Shown: piece by piece, positions 25,701 through 37,700 of the stretch
Layout: every line of letters starts with the position of its first letter
How positions within the stretch are numbered: position 1 is the stretch's first letter
NCBI GenBank assembly: GCA_019648995.1
Contig: BLXT01008059.1
Coordinates: forward strand, 602,799 to 656,117
DNA length: 53,319 nt
DNA from: Plakobranchus ocellatus
Lineage: Eukaryota; Mollusca; Gastropoda; Plakobranchidae
Direction of reading: 5' to 3'
Position numbers and translations under genes: made by a program
Notes under the pieces: model-generated
Told to the model about the DNA's origin: nothing
The model's database searches: none
The model's input: only the letters and a program-made list of their open reading frames with translations

Positions 25701-28700
25701 CTTGTTGATTAATCACCAAAATCATTTTAAAAAAGGTTATGATTAGCGTAATTCTCGTTCAAGAATTAGACCTCTGTCAAAGAAATGCCGTATTTATGTA
25801 TTTTCAAACGCAAAAACATTGTTTTTTCATAATAAACCTCAAGACTAATGTCTTTAGGGTCGGAATATGCAATAAAAAATTTTAGCTAAAAAAAAAGTGT
25901 ATTAACTTTACATCGCAATATCTCAAAATAGGCCAGGGTACCTTATGCCCCGCTTTGACAGAAAGCGTCACATTTGTGTGCATCTTGAAGTTTAAATTTG
26001 TTTTAATTAGAGCTGAAGTTATGAAATTTTAGATTCAAAATACATATTTTTGACTTAACAAGGGCAAATCATAGTTGCATGAGTTTTTCCAGATTGCCAC
26101 ACACATTTTGCAGATCTCGGTAGGCCTACACAATGCAATCACTTAGGCTTACATAGTATTGTATGATCTTCTTAGAGTTGGATCAGTTCTCTTTCTTCAT
26201 TTCACTGTAAACAGGGGATAACGCTCAGACCTGCAAATTTTGCATCGGAAAAATTATGGTGAACTTTTCATGAATTCCGTTTTCTCAGAGATGTGCTATA
26301 ATCCCGTTCAGAGGTCTCAATGGACAATTTGAAAGGGGAAAATCCTCATTTCATTCTTTGATCAATCTGATAACAACCGCTGTTCACTCTTTACCTATCT
26401 AAACCATATTGAACAATATTTGTATTAGTATCATCAATATGGAAGTATTTAATTTGTGTAGCTTGGAAAGATCTAACCCATGAGACTCCAGTTGTGTAAA
26501 CAACAGCGCCAACCCATATATTTTACTGTTAAACAACGGAGCCAAACCGCATATTTTACTTCTTTTTGACAACCTAATAATAAAAACATATGTATTCAAT
26601 GTAATAGAACACAGACAAGCTGTATTCAAAATGTCACCATAAGGGACCTCAAAATAAGAGAATTGGAGACGATTTAAAGAATCCTAAATCTTTAGAGGCA
26701 ATTTTCTCTAAACAACAAATTTTGTTGATTTGCCAAACGGGGTGTTTTTTACTGCATAACCAGGTTCATTAAAGTGAGAGGCCTGCATTTGATCTAAAAA
26801 TGACATGCTTAATCTTTATTCTTTAGATAGACAGGGTTGAATTAAAATTTAACAGTTGTGGTTCATTGCTTTTTATCTCCCAAGTTTATCCCAATAAATA
26901 TGAAGAGTAAAACTCTTAAAGCTTATTCAAGATTGCAATCTTTTATGTCTTTCAAAATTATTCTATAGCTTCTTTCAAATTCTTATGTTTGGAATGCATT
27001 TCTACAAATGAGCGCCAATATATACCATTAAATTGTGTAGTTTTGAGTCTCAGGTTCTAGGTTTGGGATAGCAGGATTTGGTTTGAAACACTACATTGGG
27101 TCTTGCACTACAACCAAAAACAGACCTGCTAATTGTCCCAGAATTTATGGATTTGTTCTGGAATTCCACTAGAATATGACCCATGTTCTGCAATTCCACA
27201 TTATTTAGGGCAAAACACACAAATTTTAGCGTTTTGTGACAGATTAAATGCATGTTGTGATGGGACTTGTACCCATCTTCAGGGAGATGAAGGATGCATA
27301 CTCGAGCGACACTCTCGCAGAGTCTGAAAATGAAGGCCACACACATATTGTTATTGTCGATCGTACTGGCTCATTTTCAGTCTCCACAAAATGCAGGATT
27401 TTATTTGTAAGTTAGGACTGTCTAGGGACAAATGACTTGCTTCCATTTTAATATCTGATCATTATTCATTTTCATACTATAAAGACTGGAATATAATAAT
27501 AATATGGAATTTTTTGCATGGTCCATTGTTATGTCTGAGACAAATTGCACGTGTTTTGAAAAGTCTCTTGAGTCTGAAAGAGGCTTACTACAAAATTTCA
27601 TATCCTTTTAACATGTACTTTACTCATAGCCACTAATTTAACAATTGATTCTGGATGCTGTTTATCTGGGGTGCTAGCACAATTTACATTTCAGGCAAAA
27701 AGAGATTTATTGATTGACCATTGGTATACCCAATCCACCATTTATGGGTGTTTAAGGGGAGGGGAAGGAAAGAGGGAGAGAGAGAGATGTAATATGTGAA
27801 GGCAGCATACATCCAAACATTTGCTTTGAGCGATTTAATTTTTCAGTGAATATTATTTTAGACAAAAAAAAAGTAAGCAAAAAATTTGCAGATGTAGATT
27901 GAAGTATATAGAAATTAAGATGCTATTATTGGTCAAAAATTGGTGTATTTTCAGTTTGCTTATACAAGGTCAGAGGCAAAGATACATGTGTCTTACTTTA
28001 GCTTATGTGTCTTTGGGATACAATAAAGCTAAGCAGCCAGACCTGAACACTTGGATGGTCTAGAGAAAGTGCATATTTTATAGTGATCTGTTCAACTTAT
28101 TTTCAGATGGCTTTAAAAAGAAGAAAAGTAAAGGTGGTGGAACTACTGCAAAGAAAAAGAAATCGGAACCCCCAGAAGAGAACAAAACTGCAGACAAAAC
28201 CAAGGGAAATATCTCTGAAGACACTGAAGATGAGGTTAAAAAGAAAAAGCCTATCCGCAGCAAGCTGTTAGATGCAAATCTGTCGGACAGTGATGACTCT
28301 GAGATTGGGTATCCTAATAGGTAAGCTTTTAAAATGCCTTATCTTTAAGGGCTGGATATTAAGGAGACATGAGCAGTCATGTTTTGCAACTGGTAAGGCT
28401 GCTCTGAAGGAAACCACCAACTATTTTTGATTTATCTTACTACCCAGAAATAGACATTAGTAACCAATCTTTTTACGCAATATATTTCCTCGCTCAAATG
28501 CTCTTAAGAGACTTTATTATTCTGCCTTAACCAAATGAAAAGCAGTATCATCCAAAGACTTAACACTGGCAATACTGTGGTTTATTTGCCCACGGCAGCA
28601 TTCGGGTCATTTTTTTTTCCCCTTCTGCTTTTACATTGTTCTGTTTACCCCTAAATCTCTGGCTTTAGTTATCTTTATTTTTCAGTTGCTATCTCATGTA

Positions 28701-31700
28701 ATGCTGAAGACATTTAATTCATAAATACACGTGTATTTTTTTATTTTTCTAATAGAAAAAAGAAAGATTTTGGTGATGATGATGCATCAAAAGAAGAGAG
28801 TTCATCAGGTTCTAGCCTTCCGTCAGATTCTCTAGACGAGGAAGATGATAGTGACAACATCAGTGAGGAAGAAGAAGATGGTACAAAGAAAAAGAAAAAA
28901 GGAAAGAGAAAAGCAGGAAAGGGCAAGAAGAAAGGCAAAGGCAAAAACGGTAGCAATGATGAGGATGAGGAATCTGGTGAGGACTCAAAAAAGAAAAAGG
29001 GCAAAGGAAAAAAACGCAGAAGAATTAAGAAAATGGAAGATTCATCAGACGAAAAAGGAGATGATAACGAGGTACAAGGACATTGTTTTTACTATAAGTA
29101 TACCAGAAAATAAATTCAAGCTTTAAAATAAAAAAAAATAAAAACCCAAAGCTTAGCTAGCTAAGGATTTTTTTAAAATGTCTATCGTTATTAGGAAAAA
29201 ATGATAAAAATTAAATTGCATAGCTTAGAATGTATAACATAAATATGTGACCTGACCATACAAAACGAGTCTCAAATATGAGATATGATAATGTTGGAAT
29301 GGTTTTTCAATTCCCTCTCAAGTGGTGAAAGAATTTTTGCTCTAATACATTTCTAAGTAAAAATGTGCCTTTAAAAGTTGTCAAACTAGGAGCCTTTTAA
29401 AGACAATCCCATTTAAAAATTGGCAAACTGGACTTGCCTTTACTTTTAGATTTCTGACATGATTTCAATTCCATGTTGATATTAAAATATTTAGAAATGA
29501 GTAAACTTTAGATAAATGAAAGAAATCCTGGTCAGCTATTTCCTCTATCTCCATTAGCTGGTTGCATTTCGTTTAGACAGGTCACATATTATGCATTAAG
29601 TGATAGATTCACTCTGTTTAAAACGAACATTATATTTTTTTTTTAGCATAATGAATTTTCTTCCTGTTTTTATTTCATATGAATATTTGAGAATTAGAAG
29701 TCGCTCAAAGGGCAATATAAATATAATGTTGTATGTGTGTTGGAAAGTGTCTGTTTTGACCATCAAGTTTCAATTTCTTTTTTTTTTTTTTAATGTGAAA
29801 TTCTGTTCGCTAAGCTTGTCACTTTTTTTCTCCTCAAGCTGCTATGTGTGTTCTTTTAATCAAGTCATCAAAAGTATTTTTAAAGTTTAGTTTGTATTTT
29901 GGCACATTTTGAAATCTTAGGCAGGTTCCCTGAGGGTGTCTCATTACTGCTCTTTAATATCTAATTGTTTAAGATTTCATATTGTTTTACTCCTTTCAAA
30001 AGAAAGAGGAAGAGGAGGAGGATAAGAACAAGTCGGGCAAGCGTAAGCAGATCCGCAAGGTGATGTCAAATAAAAAGCTGGAGGATTCCACCAAGGCAGC
30101 AGCCAAGGCAGAAGAGAAAAGGAGAAAACGCATTGCTGCAAAACAGAGAGAAGTAGGTCTTTCTTTCCTTCTTTTCTTTTTTTCATGAGATCCTCTAATT
30201 TTGGTAATTTTCTAATTTGATAGATCCACTTGACTGATCATGGGCCAGTTTAGAATGACACCATATCAGGATGTACCTAAACCATGATTGCATCAAAATT
30301 GTGAACAGGTATTCTTAGGAAGACGCAATGCCACATATCACTCAAACACATTTGAGGAAAGAAATAGAAACAAAAAGGGTAATCAGTCAGGACATAGGAG
30401 GAGGATATAAAAGCCTGGCTTGAAAAAAAGAATTGCAGCAATGGTGGCTGAAAGCAAGCAAAAAAAAAAATGTCCTTTTTGTATGCAAATGCCAAAGCAG
30501 GGCCCAAAATAGAATATAGGCCAGTTATGATCTCTTCTCGGGTATAAATTGAAACTTTGAAGTATTCTAGATAAAATTTCTCTTTAATGAGCATGAACTT
30601 TTAAAAAATTTTCTTTCCTTACACAGTTTAATATAGAGACCATCACAGATGAGAACAATCCAATGGACTGCCCTATAACCACCAAATTAATTTTGGAGCC
30701 TGGCAAAGAAGAGGGTGATCCACCTGTTATTGAGGTCAACAAGAAACTAGTTAGAAAACTGAAGCCTCATCAAGTGGAAGGTAAAAAAGATTGCCTCTGG
30801 TTAATGCTTTTTCCTCTTTGTTCTTTATTTTTTTTCTGTGTGAATTTTTTATTTTGTAGGGAAAGATAACAAAAGCTTTATTGAATTTTGGTTTTAAGTT
30901 GACAACTTTTATGAAAGATTGGTAGTCAGCTGGAAAAAAAGTTCTAATGTGGTTTGGTAGATTTGCAAAAGACTGTTTGGGGCTCATAATAATTTTAGAT
31001 TCTTTTAAAAAGGTTTTATGTATCATTGCTACATTCCAGTTTACCTCATTATTTTTTCTTCGATGTCCATTCCTTTTAAGCTGTTCAGTTTATGTGGGAC
31101 TGCATGTTTGAGAGTGTTAAGAGATCCAAGAAAGAGGATGGAGCTGGCTGCATTCTTGCCCACTGTATGGGCCTGGGTAAAACCCTTTCCGTAAGTATGC
31201 ACACTTTTTGTCACGATACCAGTCGTTCTGGATATTTTGTAACCCCTCAAAACAGCACTTTGTTTTTTGGTATTATATGAAATTTTATACTTACATATAT
31301 GGGTATGTGTGGGGTTAGTGTGAATATAAATCATATCTAGTTCAATAAATCAAAACTGTCTGATCTTAACCTCTCCCAGATTTGCATTCGACTAAGGTTC
31401 ATTATTGTAGAATCATGTGCTGCCTAAAAATATATTTTTTGAATGTTGAAATGTGGAGAAAATGTATACATCAACAGTGTGTGAAAAACTGCAAAAAGGA
31501 TTAAAAATCAGAATTAATTGTCCAGCTTGAGAGAGCCCCGTGTTTATATTCCCTCTTTTCTTGTGTTTGTCATTTTTTTATGATAAAGCCTAAGAGCGAA
31601 ACAGTGGTATTTATACTCTGCTCTGTTCATATAAGATTGGATTGGTGGTTGTATTATATTAATTTCATTTCTTTCAGCCACCATTGCATCTTCAAGATCT

Positions 31701-34700
31701 TTAGCTTTTTCATGTGTTTCTAAGAATGCTGAATTTGTATACCTTTTTAACCTCATGTCATGAAACTTATTTGAAGATATTGTGGTGCTAATAGACTTGC
31801 CAGCCTTACTCTTTAGGTGTAATTTATTACATTGATGGGGAACAAATTATGCCTCACTCTCAGCGCCATGTAAATTATGCTGAGTGAGCTAGGCCTAACA
31901 ACTGGATTGCCTTTGTTGTGGTTCCATTTTGTGCAATTTTCTTTCTCTTCACATCATACAAAAATGTATAGATCAAAAGCTCATGCTCAATTTTTTAAAA
32001 ACTGTCTGCCAAGTAAACCCGTTTAGTTTCTGAAATCTCATACCAAGCCTGCTGTGTCCCCTGATGAATCCCAAAATGTCATGAAACCACTTTGTGTCCT
32101 CAGGTTTTTTGTTTTTTTTTTTAATTTCTGCAACTCGATGGATCTTTTGCTCTGGTTGTAATTTAGAATAACTGTGGCACAATATTAATCCTATATTTTG
32201 TCCCGATAGAGTAGACATATAAAGACGTGTTTAAAAAAAACCTTATTAGTCTCCCTTAAGGAACATTCTGAGCCATCAACACCCTGCCTGATGGAGGGCC
32301 TGAAAGCCTAAGATCACCTTGTTGCAGTATGCAAAAACCAACACAAACCTCTCTCTCTCTCTGGTTCTATCTGTGCTCTCACTTATCTCTAGCTCTTGCT
32401 CAATTTCTTTTTTTCACAGTCTCCTCCCCATCTCTCTGAATCATTCTTCTTGTCTTCTCCCCCCTCCTCTCACTGTTATTATCCTAAACTTCTCGCTGTT
32501 AAAAATCTGATTTTTCTCCCCTTCATTTGTTATTTTGGATGTAAATTTTGCTTTTCTCACTCAATCTACTTTGAAAAATCCTTAGACATTTTTGGTTTTT
32601 TTCCAGTCTCTCTCTCCTGAGAGATCACCTATAGATTGTGGGCTTAGTAGACCAATTATCAATCAATCAATCGATCAAACTTTAAGCTTTTTATGTCTAT
32701 AAATGGTTACAACTAGGATAAAAGCGGGGATGACATTTTTGTATGGATTTGAGGAGCAGTTTCAAGTGCTAATTCACAATTGAAAAATGCTTAAACATTG
32801 AATCTTTACCCGACCATGATCACACAGCCAAGAGAACAATTAATTAACTGAGAAATTTGCTCTAATCTTTCACATATAACTTTGAGGAGGCACAAAGCAT
32901 GCATTTTCTATCTATTGTGTCTTTTCCATCTCAAACTTCTCTGAATGTTGTAAGCCATTTCCAAGGTAGGCACAGGTCCCATATTTTTTTAATAAGACTC
33001 AATCAAAACGTTGTGTTTGTGTCTCATAATTGTAAATATTGTTTTTCCTCACTATCTATCTTTGTCTCCAGGTGATCTCATTTGTGCACACAATCCTGAC
33101 ACACCCAAAGCTGCTAAGCCAAAAGACTTGCCTAGTAGTGAGCCCTCTTAACACGGTCCTTAATTGGCAGAATGAGTGGGGGCTCTGGCTGGATGAGGAG
33201 GATCAGCTGGATGTAGGCTCTTCATTCATTTTTTTTTTAATTTATTTGTACAATATTTAGTAAATTGTATCAAAAGGCTGTTTAAATAGTCATGGTAAAA
33301 TATAAGAATTGAGTAGAGGCATTTAAAAGTATCATTTTACTTATCAAGCATGTTTATTTTGGCTGATGCTCAACCTATTTCTGGCCACTTTTCACTGCTG
33401 TCAAGCTATGAGATGAGTTTTAGAATGTATTATTTATTCGTTATATTTGCAAAGAATTTCCTGCTTAATTGCAGCACTCTTTTTTTTTTCTCTACTTAAA
33501 AGATAAGGTGATGTCATAGATGTGAAGGCTTTAAAGGTATATTTGTCACTGTCATTTTTCAATAAGCCAATTTCACTCAAGAAGAAAAACCAACAGGCTT
33601 TTTGGAATATTTTATTGGTCTCAACCTTGGATTGTGACGCAATTGCATGAACTAGGAAACGGGGCTTGTATGTTAACAAATGTCATTCCTGTCATAGGTC
33701 CAACCATCTTCTGTGTATTTGTGTTACATTTAGACCCAAAATAAGTCTAGCCATAACACAAATAGTTCTGAAAGCATAAACTTATTTAATAGTGAAGTTT
33801 TGTCTATGAATGTGTCTATTATGAGTGGTAAGTGGGCAAAAAGCTGCATCGCTAGATTGTCGGCTAGATTTGCCATTGCATACACTATGCAGGCTCAGGG
33901 CGAGACTGAAATAGCTAGGAAATCGTTCTCTTTTTCCAACATTCAACTTGAGGGTACTCTCAAGATCTTTATTTTTTTTGTGAAATTTGTTCTTTTCCTT
34001 TTTATGCCTTGCTCAGGTATGGGAGTTGGCAGGTTGCAAACAAAATCCAGCGAGGGCTGACATGTTGAAGGAATGGCACTCAAGTGGCGGCATCATGATT
34101 ATTGGCTATGAGATGTACCGCAACTTGTCACAGGGTGCGAGATGCAAAAACAAGCGGCAAAAAAAAATCTTTTTTGAAACTCTAGTCAACCCAGGTGTGC
34201 AGTTTTTTTATTATTATACTTTGGATTGCAAAATAATGCCAAACTTTTTGTTAAGGTGAAAGTCTCAACTTTTGTGAAAAATTTCACTAAAGATAACAGA
34301 AAAATTATTTGCTTATGTTAGCAGATTCTGTCAGTGTAATTGGTTTTAAAAAGGATTATATCTCATATTCTTTCTTAATGTGTAAATTTTATCTTAAAAT
34401 CCATAGAGAAGAGGGCAATTTTTAAAGGATAATTATTGTATCTCTATCTTAGGTATTGGAACATTTTAGATTGAAACAAGTGAAATAAGTTAAACCAGGT
34501 TGTCAGCATTGGTTATTTAGAGATCTCAAGGTAAAAATAACAACTTTGATTTCATCTTTCAAAAGACCTCTGAATAATAAAACCCAGTTGGTGCTCTTGG
34601 AAAGGCTAAACTTACGCCGTATGGCTCAAAATAAAGCCTAGATGTATATATCAAAAGGCTCTTTTAAACTACTTATTTTCTTTCTTTCTTTCTTTTTTTT

Positions 34701-37700
34701 TTCCCTTAAATGTCTTTATTCAAATTTGCATTTTGACTGATGCTGTTTTTGGCCAAAGAGGACTTTTTTTTCCCATTTCAATGTGAATCAAATCATAGAC
34801 TTGGCATAACATTTTGATTTAGTAGTAAAACTTTTTGGTATTTTTTCACCTTAACACTTAACTCACAAATATGTATGAATTGAATTTTTTCATGTAATTA
34901 TATGTTCTGTAAATGAATTTGTTGGTGTCTCCAGTAAGAAATGAAAAGTTGTTAAACTGTGAAAAATCATAAATTGGCCCGCAGCTTATTCATCCTGTCA
35001 ACAGTGCTAGTAGCAACCCTCTTCCTTTGGTATTTGTTGGTAATGTTGGATGGTGTGAACAAATAGCACAAGCATCAGTAGTAAATTATAGGTTGTTTTA
35101 CTGATTGAGTCATTTGCTTGCTAATGGTATTGGCCAGTTTTATGTTACGCGTTGAAGAGCTGTTTAATGTGCTAAAAAAACTAAACATAGATGGTAAAGA
35201 TATCCTTCCTGGGATGAAACAGCATCACTGATAATAGAGGGAGAACCCATTAATTTCAAATTCATCAGAAGATGTGTAATGTCTCCTGATTTTTTCGCGC
35301 ACATACAGTGAAATAATCTTGCTAGGGGATATTTATGGCTCAGTATTGAAAGGAGGAAATTTCAATAATCTCAGGTATGAAGATGGTGCACTCTAATGCA
35401 GAATCTGGTGAAGAACTTCTAGATACTGTTGTTTAAGAGAATGTAAGAATGGGCCTGTCTCTGAATGTGAAATGGTCATCTCAAAGAAATCTTCGAACTC
35501 CAAATGCAATCTTGTTAGCAAAGGAAAACACGTAAAAATAGAATTCAAATACCTAAATCTGTAAACCGCAAATTCAATCTCATTAGCAAAAAAGAACACA
35601 TCAAACAAGTTACAGAGTTCAAATACCTTGGCTACTTGTTCACTTTACATGGTTGATTTATGAGTGAAATAAGAACAAGAATAAATCTGAATAGCTAGGG
35701 CCAAAGATACATTCCAGTAATATGAAATGGGTTCTAACGAATGGAAACCTAACTACAAACAGCAGAATAATCAATCTGACATAACATGGCTGATTAATGA
35801 GTGAAATAAGAACAAGAATAAATCTGAATAGCTAAGGCCAAAGATACATAAGATACATTCCAAAAATATGAAATGGGTTCTAACGAATGGAAACCTAAGT
35901 ACAAACAGCAGATTATTCAATCTGATGTTGATATTCAGTTGGAAAATATTGTCAATAGCCTTTTGGAAATCCAAATCAGGTTTTTTAAAGATAGAGATCA
36001 ATTGAATCATAATTTTCATTTAGTGAAGATCATGAGTCTTACCCAAAGAGTTAAGATATCAGATGACCTTTATATGGAAAGAGATTTCATGTTTCTCAAT
36101 TAGCATTCATTTTGGGAAAAAAATTAAACCGGTTTTTTTTTAATGTAACCATCATTTTAAAAACGGAATCGAAAAAAAACAGAAATCTTGTTTCATGTGC
36201 AATTTTTATCTTTGACCAGGGATTGAAAGAGTGGGTTGAGATAGTAATTCAATTGCTTACAGTATCTGTCCCTAGAAACGAAAATCTAGAATCATTCTAC
36301 AGTCTTCAGCCTAAAATAAATATTTTTTTCTTCCATTATAAAGGTCCTGACTTAGTTGTGTGTGATGAAGGCCACATCCTGAAAAATGAAGCATCAAGCA
36401 TCTCCAAAGCTATGAATCAAATGAGGACAAAACGCAGGGTAGTTCTCACAGGCACACCTCTTCAAAATAATCTCAATGAATGTGAGTTTTCATTGATTCT
36501 CTGAGCAATTTTTGTTCCACTTTTTTTTCTCCTCTTTAATTGCCATGCATACTAAAACCTGCTTGCAATTCCAGGGCTGGGAATCTTCCACCTGAAGGCT
36601 TTATTCTGCTCACCACGATCTTGTCCACTCAGTGAAAGAGAACTGCCTTTTTTATTAAATTATTGTTTTTTGGGGGTTTTTTGTGCGATAAAAAAATTTG
36701 ATGATTCTGCCTATTGAGGTAAAATTTCAGTTAATTTTTTTATGCTTGGCCATTCCCAGCCCGGAATTACCTCATGTTTGTGTGGGAAATGTTTTTTAAC
36801 TCTTCCGGAGGTTTTCGTGACTATAGTCGCGATGGTCTATACGGGCCCCCAGAGGTTATCGCGACTAGCACTATACCTAGTCTAGTGCTCCAGTATACAA
36901 TTTTACACTCACGGAACAACCGGAAAAGGCTTGGTTTCGTTTTTAAGGGGATTCCCCTTTCTCAAACTGCTAAGACTAGCAGTCTACGCTTTAGATTGGG
37001 TTAGAAATTGAGAAGTAAACAAGTGTATAACTGAATGTGTGCTATACTATTGAAGATCATGGCTAGACAGGTCCCAATTCCTGACCTGTTTGAGGAACTG
37101 TATGCAGACGATAATGGCAGTAATAGTGCTGAATTTGTACAAGATGCACAGTTGATACTTAGGATACTTGTTACTAATGTTAGCAAGCCTCAGCCTATGG
37201 TTCAAGCTCCTGGAGATCAAGATTTATGTAGATCAAGCAAGTGGCTGGCATCGCCTCCACTACCAGAACCACTGACAAACACAAAAACATACATAAAAAG
37301 CAAAAAGGTTGGTGGCTTAGGTTTTTATTTCATGTGAATTTGTATTAAATTTCCTTTCCATTGATGCATGGTTTGTAGTTTTATGTTTAAAAATAAGAAA
37401 GTTATGTGAATTTTTGTATAACACCTTTTAATTTTTCAAAAACTCCATATTAATTCGCCTCTGGGGGACCTCGCAGGTCCTGAAAATTCACCTCGCTAAG
37501 AGTTAAATCTGAACACTCTTATTTTAACCAGTTTTAGTTAATTCAGTGTCGCATATGATAATTTTATACATTTCATTGTATTTTTCCTTTTTAAAGTACT
37601 TGTCAAAATAAGCCTAAACTTTGTTTTGTGGTACAACATCAATCTATCTTTATTCATTATTATTATTGCGGGGCTTACATACAGATGTCTTATGATAAAT

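Larger units (their letters stand above)
34195..36343 (+). other. intron after coding exon 17
   Basis: 2,149 nt. Its second half is a dead LINE fragment (35150-35925) with an internal 137-bp duplication. Confidence 0.75.

Noticed and set aside
28741-29004. Minus-strand Phe/Ser/Pro-rich frame
   Set aside because: Complement of the Lys/Asp/Ser-rich coding exon 12.
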